From assembly GCA_041557595.1 (NCBI GenBank), contig JBFFGE010000090.1:1-17719 (forward strand): a DNA stretch of 17,719 nucleotides, given 5' to 3'. The stretch comes from JAOTYV01 sp041557595. Its GTDB lineage: Bacteria; Pseudomonadota; Alphaproteobacteria; UBA8366. A program made the translations under genes and the position numbers. The notes beneath the pieces are model-generated. The model was not told where the DNA came from. It made no database searches and saw only the letters and a program-made list of their open reading frames with translations. Below are positions 7,752-14,098 of this stretch, one piece after another; the first letter of the stretch is position 1, and each line of letters starts with the position of its first letter.

Positions 7752-8900
7752 ATGGACAGCGACAATCATTGGGTCGGCACCTGGGCCGCCGCGCCGGCGC
7801 CGAGCGTGGCCGGCACCGCGCTCGACAACCACACGATCCGGATGATGCCGCGCGTCAGCATCGGCGGCGACACGGTGCGGATTCGGGTGTCGAACGCCCA
7901 TGGCGAGGGCAAGCTCGACATCGGCGGCGCGACGCTCGGAATCCGGGATACTGGTCCGGCGATCGCGGCGGACTCGCTGCGCACGCTCACCTTCGGCGGC
8001 GCCAAATCGGCGACGGTTGCGGCGGGCGCGCTGGTCATCAGCGACCCGGTAGAGCTCGACGTGGAACCGCTGGCCGATCTCGCGGTCTCGCTCTACCTGC
8101 CTGGCGCGCTCCCCACCGACTTTCCGATCACCGGACGCTATGCACGGCAGACCAACTACATCTCACCGCCGGGCGATTTCGCCGCCGAGGTCAGTATGCC
8201 GGTCGGCAAGATCACCGACGAGTGGTTCTTCGTCAGCGGCATCGACGTGCTGGCATCGACCGAGACCGGCGGCATCGTCGCGCTCGGCGATTCGCTGACC
8301 GACGCCAACATTTCGACCCATGACGCGTACTGCCGCTGGCCAGACGAACTGGCCCGCCGGCTGATCGCGCGCGATGGCGGCCGGCCGTTCGGCGTGATGA
8401 ACCAGGGGCTCGGCGGCAACCGCATTCTGCACGACGAACGCGGATACAGCGGGCTGCGTCGGTTCGACCGCGACGTGCTGGCGCAGCCGGGCGTCACCCA
8501 CGCCATCGTCATGCTCGGCACCAACGACCTACGCAACCGCCACGCCCGGCTGGGCGAGGAAGTCACCGCCGACCAGATGATCGCCGGCATGCACCAGATG
8601 GCGGTGCGGGCGCGGGCGCGCGGGATCAAACTGTTCGCGGCCACGCTGACGCCGTTCGGTAACGAAACCTTCCTGCCCGGCGCCTGGAACCCGGAACGCG
8701 AGACTCATCGCGTCGCGTTCAACACCTGGATCCGCGAAAGTACCGAGCTGGACGGTATCGTCGATTTCGACGCCGCCCTGCGCGACCCCGAACGCCCGAC
8801 CCAGATGCTGCCCGAACTCGATTGCGGCGACGGGCTGCACCCGAGCGATATCGGCTATTGCAGAATGGGCGAGGTCATCGATCTGGCGCTGTTCGAGTAA
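7752..8900 (+). CDS. SGNH/GDSL hydrolase family protein
   Basis: A 382-residue esterase/lipase-type hydrolase with an N-terminal beta-rich domain (about residues 1-170, starting HWVGTWAAAPAPS) and a C-terminal SGNH domain. All four SGNH blocks are present: GDSLTD with nucleophile Ser181, NQGLGGNRI with Gly219, LGTNDL with Asn258, and DGLHPSDIGY with Asp360 and His363 completing the triad. The layout resembles the subgroup that includes XynE-like carbohydrate esterases, but the substrate is not known. I see no signal peptide, so it appears cytosolic, which is unusual for a polysaccharide deacetylase and more in keeping with a small-molecule ester or lactone. A strong Shine-Dalgarno at 7737-7744 supports the ATG. 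It ends 21 bp before the stop of the convergent dioxygenase gene. Confidence 0.92.
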   Translation: MDSDNHWVGTWAAAPAPSVAGTALDNHTIRMMPRVSIGGDTVRIRVSNAHGEGKLDIGGATLGIRDTGPAIAADSLRTLTFGGAKSATVAAGALVISDPVELDVEPLADLAVSLYLPGALPTDFPITGRYARQTNYISPPGDFAAEVSMPVGKITDEWFFVSGIDVLASTETGGIVALGDSLTDANISTHDAYCRWPDELARRLIARDGGRPFGVMNQGLGGNRILHDERGYSGLRRFDRDVLAQPGVTHAIVMLGTNDLRNRHARLGEEVTADQMIAGMHQMAVRARARGIKLFAATLTPFGNETFLPGAWNPERETHRVAFNTWIRESTELDGIVDFDAALRDPERPTQMLPELDCGDGLHPSDIGYCRMGEVIDLALFE

Positions 8901-8921
8901 GGAACGCGCGGCCGCCCGCAC

Positions 8922-9968
8922 CTAATCCCCCGCCACCGCGACGCCCTGGCGGAAGCCGGTGTTGTAGCGGGTCGCGAAGTCGGGGGCCAATTGGCGGCCT
9001 TCGCCGTCACGCCGGTTCACCCACAGGCGCAGCAACAGCCGCCGCCGGTCGCGCTCCGGCCAATCGATGAAGCCGCTGCGCGCATGCAGCACCATGTGAT
9101 TGTTCAGCAGTTGCATGTCGCCCGGCTGGAACCAGATACCGAGTCGCATCGCCGGATCGAGCGTGAGCCGCGCTACTGTGTCGATCGCCGCCTGCTCCAG
9201 CGCGGTCAGCGGCTGGCCCATCTTGGTCGCCGCCGTCTCGATCGCGCGCTTGTTGAAGCGGCAGGACAGGCGGCCGTCGAAGTAGCTGAAGACCGGGACC
9301 CGGTTGCGCGTGACCTCGTTGGATTGACCGGTCACCCCTTCGCCGCGCACGTCGTAGTGGAAGCCGGTATAGAGCGCGTCGAGATACTCGGGATGCGATG
9401 CCAGGATTTCGTTATAGATCGCCATGGCGCTGGCGATCATGCTTTCGCCGCCCTCTTTTGCCGTCCGGACGCACAGTAGACCGACGATGTCGGAGGAGTC
9501 GTTATGCGGATGCAGCTCGGCATTCGTAGTGTAGCCGCGCGCGTTCACCGACGAGATATCGACGCCCTGGTCCTCGACCCGCCCGATCAGATCACCCTTC
9601 GCGTTCTGCGAGATCATGTCGCCCAGGTGAACGGCGATCCCCCAATAGAGCCGGTACAGCGACGGTTCGTCATAGCGCTCGACCGGGATACCCCGCAGCA
9701 GCGCGAAGCCACGGCCGTTCTCCAATTCCTCGAGGATGCCGGCCAATCCCGCCCCGAACACCGGCAACGGAAAAGCGTCGCGCGTGAACTCCAGCGGCGG
9801 CAACCCGGCCTCGATCACGCGCGCCAGCGCGGCATCGAGGTCGTCCACCTCGGATTGGCTCAGACGGTAGATCCACGAGTCGTCAGCCGCAAAATCCGCC
9901 CCACGCCACGCGGAGCGGTCGCGCACCGGGCCGTCGAGCCGGGCAGGTTGGGAAGGGGATTGAATCAT
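8922..9968 (-). CDS. TauD/TfdA family Fe(II)/2-oxoglutarate-dependent dioxygenase
   Basis: A 348-residue non-haem iron oxygenase of the TauD/TfdA family, which couples 2-oxoglutarate decarboxylation to hydroxylation of a substrate. The facial triad is visible: His155 and Asp157 in HPHNDSSD, and the distal His295 in NNHMVLHARSG. Arg314 in RRRLLLRLW is placed for the 2-oxoglutarate carboxylate. The flanking GYTTNAELHPHND and GDMQLLNNHMVLHAR are typical of the family. I start it at the ATG at 9968; the frame is open upstream to 10079, but those 37 residues lie in the promoter region and do not look like the family N-terminus. The ribosome site is weak. The gene is divergent from the ThDP lyase gene across 210 bp. 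That raises the possibility that the oxygenase makes the 2-hydroxylated substrate of the lyase (inference). Confidence 0.92.
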   Translation of the reverse strand: MIQSPSQPARLDGPVRDRSAWRGADFAADDSWIYRLSQSEVDDLDAALARVIEAGLPPLEFTRDAFPLPVFGAGLAGILEELENGRGFALLRGIPVERYDEPSLYRLYWGIAVHLGDMISQNAKGDLIGRVEDQGVDISSVNARGYTTNAELHPHNDSSDIVGLLCVRTAKEGGESMIASAMAIYNEILASHPEYLDALYTGFHYDVRGEGVTGQSNEVTRNRVPVFSYFDGRLSCRFNKRAIETAATKMGQPLTALEQAAIDTVARLTLDPAMRLGIWFQPGDMQLLNNHMVLHARSGFIDWPERDRRRLLLRLWVNRRDGEGRQLAPDFATRYNTGFRQGVAVAGD

Positions 9969-10018
9969 CTTATCGGCATTCCGAATTTTTTGGCGTCGAC
10001 CCGAACTTAGCCAAACTA

Positions 10019-10038
10019 CGCATGATAAGACAAATGCG
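10019..10038. promoter_or_regulatory. Possible operator: inverted repeat in the divergent dioxygenase/lyase promoter region
   Basis: CGCAT (10019-10023) and ATGCG (10034-10038) form a 5-bp inverted repeat with a 10-bp spacer, and the right arm overlaps the palindrome ATGCGCAT (10034-10041). It lies in the 210-bp region between the divergent dioxygenase and ThDP lyase genes, where a LysR- or GntR-type regulator could bind. The repeat is short enough to be chance, and no regulator gene is in the window. Confidence 0.25.
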
Positions 10039-10178
10039 CATCGGTAGGCGTTGATTGCGGAAAATTGGAAGACCGCCACCTGGAATTAGACCTCTCCCCT
10101 CGGTTTTGGCTAGAATGACTCCCGGCATAAATTTCACGGACTGGTGTATCGGCAAACAATCACAGATCGGATCGCACG

Positions 10179-11837
10179 ATGGGTAAGGTTACCGGCGCTA
10201 CTCTCATGGCACGAAGCTTGAAACGGCAGGGTGTCGAATTCATGTTCGGGATCGTCGGGTTTCCCGTGCAGCCAATCGCCGCCGCCGCGCAAGAGGCCGG
10301 CATCAAATATATCGGCATGCGCAACGAGCAATCCGCATCCTATGCCGCACAGGCGGTCGGCTACCTGACCGGGCGGCCGGGCGCCTGCCTGGTCGTGTCG
10401 GGTCCCGGGGTCGTCCACGGCCTCGCCGGGCTGGCCAATGCGCAACAGAATTTCTGGCCGATGATCCTGATCGGCGGCGCCTCGCCGACCTATCAGAACG
10501 GCATGGGCTCGTTCCAGGAAGAACGCCAAGTGCTCATCGCCACCCCCTTCTGCAAATTCGCGCACGGGGTCGAGCACGTCCACCGCATTCCCTTCTACGT
10601 CGAACTGGCGGTCCGGCAGTCAATCTACGGCCGCCCAGGCGGCGTTTACCTGGATATGCCGGACGACATCATCTGCGGCGAGGTCGACGAGGACGAGGTG
10701 CCGCCCGTGGCGACCATCCCCGACCCGCCGCGCACGCAAGCGATACCGGACGACGTAGAGGCGGCGCTGGACGCGCTGGAATCCGCAGAAAGGCCGCTTG
10801 TCATCGTCGGCAAGGGCATGGCCTGGTCGCGCGCCGAGGACGAGGTCCGCGCCTTTATCGAACGGACGCGGCTTCCCTTCCTCGCGTCGCCGCTGGGCAA
10901 GGGCGTGCTCGACGACGCCCATCCGCTCTCGGTCGGGGCCGCGCGCAGCCACGCGTTGCGGGAAGCGGACGTCATCTTCCTGATGGGGGCACGCCTCAAC
11001 TGGATCATGCATTACGGTCTCCCGCCCCGCTTCAACAAGGACGTCCGCATCATTCAGCTCGACGTCGCGGCGGAAGCCATCGGCAACAACGTCCCGACCG
11101 AGGTGGCGCTCGTCGGCGACGGCAAGGCGGTGGTCGGCCAGATCAACAAGTCGCTCGAGAACCGCCAGTGGTTCTACCCGTCCGACACGGCATGGCATGC
11201 GGCCATCGCCGAGAAGGCAGCGGCCAACGCGGCGGCGATCCAGCCGATGATCGACGACAATTCGAACCCGACGAATTACTACCGCGCACTCAAGGACATC
11301 CGCGAGTGGATGCCGGAGAACGCCGTCATCGTCGGCGAAGGCGCCAACACGATGGATATCGGCCGGACCCAGCTTCCGAATGCGGCGCCCCGGCTGCGGC
11401 TCGACGCAGGCAGTTACGGGACCATGGGCGTCGGCATGGGATTTGCCATCGCCGCCGCGCTGGTCCATCCGGAGCGTCCGACCGTTTCCGTATCGGGCGA
11501 TTCCGCGATCGGCTTTTCCGGCATGGAGATCGAGACCGCCTGCCGCCTCGGCCTGCCGGTCAAGATCGTCGTGCTGAACAACGGCGGCATCGGCAGCGGC
11601 ATCGAGGCGTTCCCGACCGACGGCACGCCCCTGCCGCCGCGCGTCCTCACCATCGGCGCCAGCTACGAAAAGATGATGGAGGCGTTCGGCGGAAAAGGGT
11701 TCTACGTCGAGGACCCGAAGGACCTGCGCGGCGCGCTCGACGAGGCCATGGCCTTCGACGGCCCGGCCCTCATCAATGTCCGCCTGCATCCGGATGCCGG
11801 ACGCAAGCCGCAGGAATTCGGCTGGCGGACGTCGTAG
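10179..11837 (+). CDS. 2-hydroxyacyl-CoA lyase / oxalyl-CoA decarboxylase-like ThDP-dependent enzyme
   Basis: A 552-residue three-domain ThDP enzyme. In this family 2-hydroxyacyl-CoA lyases split 2-hydroxyacyl-CoA into formyl-CoA and an aldehyde or ketone, and oxalyl-CoA decarboxylases release CO2 from oxalyl-CoA. The catalytic cofactor Glu50 (MRNEQSASYAA), the SGPGVVHGLAGLANA loop and the Mg/ThDP motif GDSAIGFSGMEIET...NNGG (residues 440-470) are present. The lyase reading is favoured for two reasons. The C-terminus RKPQEFGWRTS closely recalls the CoA-site lid of human HACL1. Residues 110-115 read GSFQEE, as in HACL1 (GAFQEF), where oxalyl-CoA decarboxylase has an active-site Tyr. Position 472 is Gly where both reference enzymes have Tyr. 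It converges with a formyl-CoA-transferase-like gene. Automatic pipelines might call it acetolactate synthase. Confidence 0.88.
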   Translation: MGKVTGATLMARSLKRQGVEFMFGIVGFPVQPIAAAAQEAGIKYIGMRNEQSASYAAQAVGYLTGRPGACLVVSGPGVVHGLAGLANAQQNFWPMILIGGASPTYQNGMGSFQEERQVLIATPFCKFAHGVEHVHRIPFYVELAVRQSIYGRPGGVYLDMPDDIICGEVDEDEVPPVATIPDPPRTQAIPDDVEAALDALESAERPLVIVGKGMAWSRAEDEVRAFIERTRLPFLASPLGKGVLDDAHPLSVGAARSHALREADVIFLMGARLNWIMHYGLPPRFNKDVRIIQLDVAAEAIGNNVPTEVALVGDGKAVVGQINKSLENRQWFYPSDTAWHAAIAEKAAANAAAIQPMIDDNSNPTNYYRALKDIREWMPENAVIVGEGANTMDIGRTQLPNAAPRLRLDAGSYGTMGVGMGFAIAAALVHPERPTVSVSGDSAIGFSGMEIETACRLGLPVKIVVLNNGGIGSGIEAFPTDGTPLPPRVLTIGASYEKMMEAFGGKGFYVEDPKDLRGALDEAMAFDGPALINVRLHPDAGRKPQEFGWRTS

Positions 11838-11872
11838 CACGGCGGCGCAACGCGGTCGCGACACCCACAAAC

Positions 11873-11910
11873 AAATCCCTCCCCGGCAAATGCGCGGGGA
11901 GGGATTTTTT
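11873..11910. terminator. Rho-independent terminator, probably bidirectional, between convergent genes
   Basis: AAATCCCTCCCCG (11873-11885) and CGGGGAGGGATTT (11895-11907) form a perfect 13-bp stem with a 9-nt loop. On the + strand it runs into TTTTTT (11905-11910). On the - strand the complementary sequence continues ATTTGTTTGT, also T-rich. It lies 35 bp after the lyase stop and 28 bp before the stop of the convergent CoA-transferase, so it can end both transcripts. Confidence 0.9.
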
Positions 11911-11937
11911 ATCGAAAGTTGCGGTCGTCAGAGCGGC

Positions 11938-13179
11938 TCAAATAATCTCCCGCTCGCGGAGGTCTTTCACCTCGTCGGGTGAAAAGCCGAGCCAGTCGCA
12001 GTAGATGGCTTCGTTGTCGCCGCCATGCAGCGGCGCGGTCTTGATCGGTACATGGCTGTCGGACATGCGCAGCGGCCAGCCGGAAACGGTGACCTCGCCG
12101 CGCACCGGGTGATCGATCTTGTGCATCATCCCGCGCGCTTTCAGGTCCGGATCGTTCATCAGCTCGAGCGTGTTGAAGACGGCGCCGCACGGCACCTTCT
12201 CTCCCGCGATCGTCTCCATCACCTCCTGTTTCGTGCGCTGCGACGTCCAGGCCGTGAGCGCCTCGTCCACAATGTCCCGATGCTCGTAGCGGGATTCGCC
12301 GGTCGCAAACCGTGGATCGTCGAGCATGTCCTCGCGGCCGATCACGCGCGCCAGACGACGCCAATGCTCGTCGTTGCCGCGCGAGGTGAAGATATAGCAA
12401 TAGTCATCCACCCCGCCCGGCTTGCAGGGGTAAAGACCGCCCGGCGACATGCCGAGAATGTTGTTCCCGGCACGCGGCAGCACGCCGCCGCCGTCGTCGG
12501 TCAGGGCCGCCTGCCGGCTCATCGGCGTGCGGCAATAGTTCAGCATCGCGTCTCGCATGGCGATCTGGATGTGCTGCCCGCGCCCGGTGGTAACGCGCTG
12601 GAACAGCGCGGCCAGGATGCCCATTGCGCACAGCATGCCCGTTCCCGTATCGCCGATGGTGGCGCCCGGCTTGACCGGCGGCTCGCCGGGGTGACCGTTC
12701 ACGCCCATCGTGCCGCCGGTCGCCTGGGCGATCATGTCGAAGGACAGATAGTCCCCGTGCGGGCTCTCAGGGGAGAAGCCCTTGACCTGGGCAAAGATGA
12801 CGCGCGGGTTGATCTCGCGCAGGCGGTCGTAGTCGAAGCCGAGCCGCGCGAAGGTGCCCGGCGCCATGTTTTCGATGACGACATCGACGTTTTCGATCAG
12901 CCGCACCAGCAACCCCTTGCCTTCCTCCGACTTCAGATTGCAGGTCACACTGCGCTTGTTGAGATTGTAGAAAATAAAATAATGCGAATCCGCGTCGGGC
13001 CGGTTCGAGAAGCCCCATCGCCCGGGCTCGCCCCGTTTCGGTTCCTCCAGCTTGACCACGTCGGCGCCGAACCACGCGAGGGCTTCGGTGCAGGACGGTC
13101 CCGCCTCGAACTGCGTCAGGTCGAGAACCTTTATGCCGTTGAGGGCGGGTGGGTTGTCGATGGGGGTGATGTCATTCAT
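11938..13179 (-). CDS. CaiB/BaiF family CoA-transferase, formyl-CoA:oxalate CoA-transferase-like
   Basis: A complete 413-residue family III CoA-transferase. The N-terminus 'IKVLDLTQFEAGPSCTEALAWFGADVVKLE' and the FYNLNKRSVTCNLKSEEGK block parallel formyl-CoA transferase (FRC) of oxalate degraders. The catalytic aspartate is Asp210 in QIAMRDAMLNYCR, matching FRC Asp169. FRC Gln17 is Glu25 here (FEAGP versus VQAGP). The FRC glycine loop (GGGGQ) is replaced by GMSPGG ahead of a similar YPCKPG segment, so substrate preference probably differs. A GAGGAAAG lies 4 nt before the ATG at 13179. It probably follows the GFA gene in one leftward transcript (79 bp gap) and ends tail-to-tail with the ThDP lyase. 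A role in recycling CoA from formyl-CoA onto the pathway acid is inferred from that pairing. Confidence 0.92.
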   Translation of the reverse strand: MNDITPIDNPPALNGIKVLDLTQFEAGPSCTEALAWFGADVVKLEEPKRGEPGRWGFSNRPDADSHYFIFYNLNKRSVTCNLKSEEGKGLLVRLIENVDVVIENMAPGTFARLGFDYDRLREINPRVIFAQVKGFSPESPHGDYLSFDMIAQATGGTMGVNGHPGEPPVKPGATIGDTGTGMLCAMGILAALFQRVTTGRGQHIQIAMRDAMLNYCRTPMSRQAALTDDGGGVLPRAGNNILGMSPGGLYPCKPGGVDDYCYIFTSRGNDEHWRRLARVIGREDMLDDPRFATGESRYEHRDIVDEALTAWTSQRTKQEVMETIAGEKVPCGAVFNTLELMNDPDLKARGMMHKIDHPVRGEVTVSGWPLRMSDSHVPIKTAPLHGGDNEAIYCDWLGFSPDEVKDLREREII

Positions 13180-13258
13180 CGTGCTTTCCTCGTTTCTGAT
13201 CGGCTCGTTGTTGAAACCGGCGGCGCCGCCGCGACTCGGGCACGGCGGGCACGCATCG

Positions 13259-13666
13259 TCATCCCTGTTTCGGCACGCTTTCGATCCCGCTCAAATCATG
13301 CGCCCAGGACTGCGCAGAATCCGTCCAGATCTGTTTTTGCGGCGGCAGGTTGTCGCGCTGATCCAGGCTCGCCGGGCGCAAGGCGATGAAGGGCGGGTTT
13401 TCCTCGTCCGCCGTGGAATAGAGCGAGGTGCCGCAATCGGGGCAGAAGGCCTGCACCCGCGTCGTGCCGCTGTCCGCGGTCTTGACGTAATGCTTCGGCG
13501 TCCCGGAGTGGAGCGTGAACGTCTCCGCCCGCGCCGGCGCGATGCTGCGATAGGCCGAACCCGCGAAGGTCTGACAATCGGTACAGTGGCAGAGAACCAC
13601 GTGTTTCGGATTGACCTCCGCCGAATAGGTGATTGCGCCGCAATGGCACTTGCCCGTGACTTTCAT
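13259..13666 (-). CDS. GFA family protein (glutathione-dependent formaldehyde-activating enzyme-like, zinc-binding)
   Basis: A 135-residue protein of the GFA/CENP-V family, small cysteine-rich zinc proteins named after the enzyme that speeds formaldehyde addition to glutathione; most members have no proven activity. The zinc ligands are visible as KCHCG (Cys7, Cys9), CHCTDC (Cys26, Cys28, Cys31) and FCPDCG (Cys75, Cys78). The length is normal for single-domain members. The ATG at 13666 is set by a strong ribosome site 6 nt upstream; longer in-frame starts up to 13807 give an Arg-rich extension unlike the family. It is the first gene of a probable leftward pair with the formyl-CoA-transferase-like gene. 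The link with a formyl-CoA/aldehyde enzyme next door is suggestive only. Confidence 0.9.
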   Translation of the reverse strand: MKVTGKCHCGAITYSAEVNPKHVVLCHCTDCQTFAGSAYRSIAPARAETFTLHSGTPKHYVKTADSGTTRVQAFCPDCGTSLYSTADEENPPFIALRPASLDQRDNLPPQKQIWTDSAQSWAHDLSGIESVPKQG

Positions 13667-13672
13667 GATGTG

Positions 13673-13679
13673 TTCCTCC
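13673..13679 (-). promoter_or_regulatory. Strong Shine-Dalgarno that fixes the GFA-family gene start
   Basis: Read on the - strand this is GGAGGAA, 6 nt before the ATG at 13666. It supports the 135-residue protein over longer in-frame versions. Confidence 0.7.
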
Positions 13680-13860
13680 CTGCCGGTCCGGTGATTGCCA
13701 TAAGTATAGCGCAAACGGGCGGCGGTGCAGCGGCTTGCCGTGTTGGACGAGAACGGTCGGAACCGCGTCGAACGAAACCTGGGGGACGCCCCAATCGACC
13801 CCGACAATCATGTCGGCGCCGACCGGTGAGATCACCGGCCCGAGAACCACCGAGACGGCC

Positions 13861-13986
13861 ATTCAACACGGTTGGGCGGATCAGGCACAGATGGACACGG
13901 CCGCACGGGCGCTCAAGGACTGGGGTGACCATCCGGATGCCTTTATGTCGATCGTTTGGTGTGAAGCGGTCGGCTGGAGGGACTGA
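13861..13986 (+). pseudogene. Possible remnant: C-terminal tail resembling a SAM-dependent methyltransferase
   Basis: The + frame ending at the TGA at 13984-13986 reads IQHGWADQAQMDTAARALKDW followed by DHPDAFMSIVWCEAVGWRD (the codon between them is Gly). The pattern 'W..HPDAF....CEAVGW' recalls the extreme C-terminus of some class I SAM-dependent methyltransferases, but this is recognition from memory and needs a search. The frame is open back to an ATG at 13735, yet the sequence before about 13861 no longer looks like that family, and no methyltransferase core is nearby. I therefore read it as a decayed tail left by a deletion or rearrangement. It could instead be chance open sequence or a small unknown protein of up to 83 residues. 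Confidence 0.35.
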
Positions 13987-14098
13987 ACGGAACGGCACCA
14001 TCGAAACGCCGGAACCTGCGTCGAAGCCTGTGTGCCGCAGCCGAATACCTGTCGCCGGAACGACGTATGGCCGCGCCCGAAGGCCAAGGAGAACGCCC

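Larger units (their letters stand above)
13667..14098. other. 432-bp spacer without an intact gene
   Basis: This gap lies between the GFA start and the alpha/beta-hydrolase stop. It should contain the promoter of the GFA/CoA-transferase pair. I find no convincing intact gene, terminator or RNA. Short open frames exist on both strands, as expected at this GC content. The only stretch that reads like protein from a known family is the possible gene tail at 13861-13986. Confidence 0.5.

Noticed and set aside
9969..10079. 37-codon N-terminal extension of the dioxygenase
   Set aside because: It occupies the divergent promoter region, is Cys-rich and unlike TauD N-termini; the ATG at 9968 gives the normal family length.
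10111..10116. TAGAAT as a -10 box for the ThDP lyase gene
   Set aside because: No -35 hexamer lies at a good distance (the nearest, TTAGAC, gives a 19-bp spacer), so I do not list it as a promoter.
10179..11837. Acetolactate synthase assignment for the ThDP enzyme
   Set aside because: The C-terminal RKPQEFGW tail and the GSFQEE and NNGGIGSGIEAF segments fit the 2-hydroxyacyl-CoA lyase/oxalyl-CoA decarboxylase branch much better.
13740..13862. - strand frame upstream of the GFA gene beginning MAVSVVLGPVISPVGADM
   Set aside because: It reads moderately protein-like with GC-rich third positions, but it is out of frame with GFA, runs through the GFA gene as a shadow and matches no family I know; not enough to call a gene.
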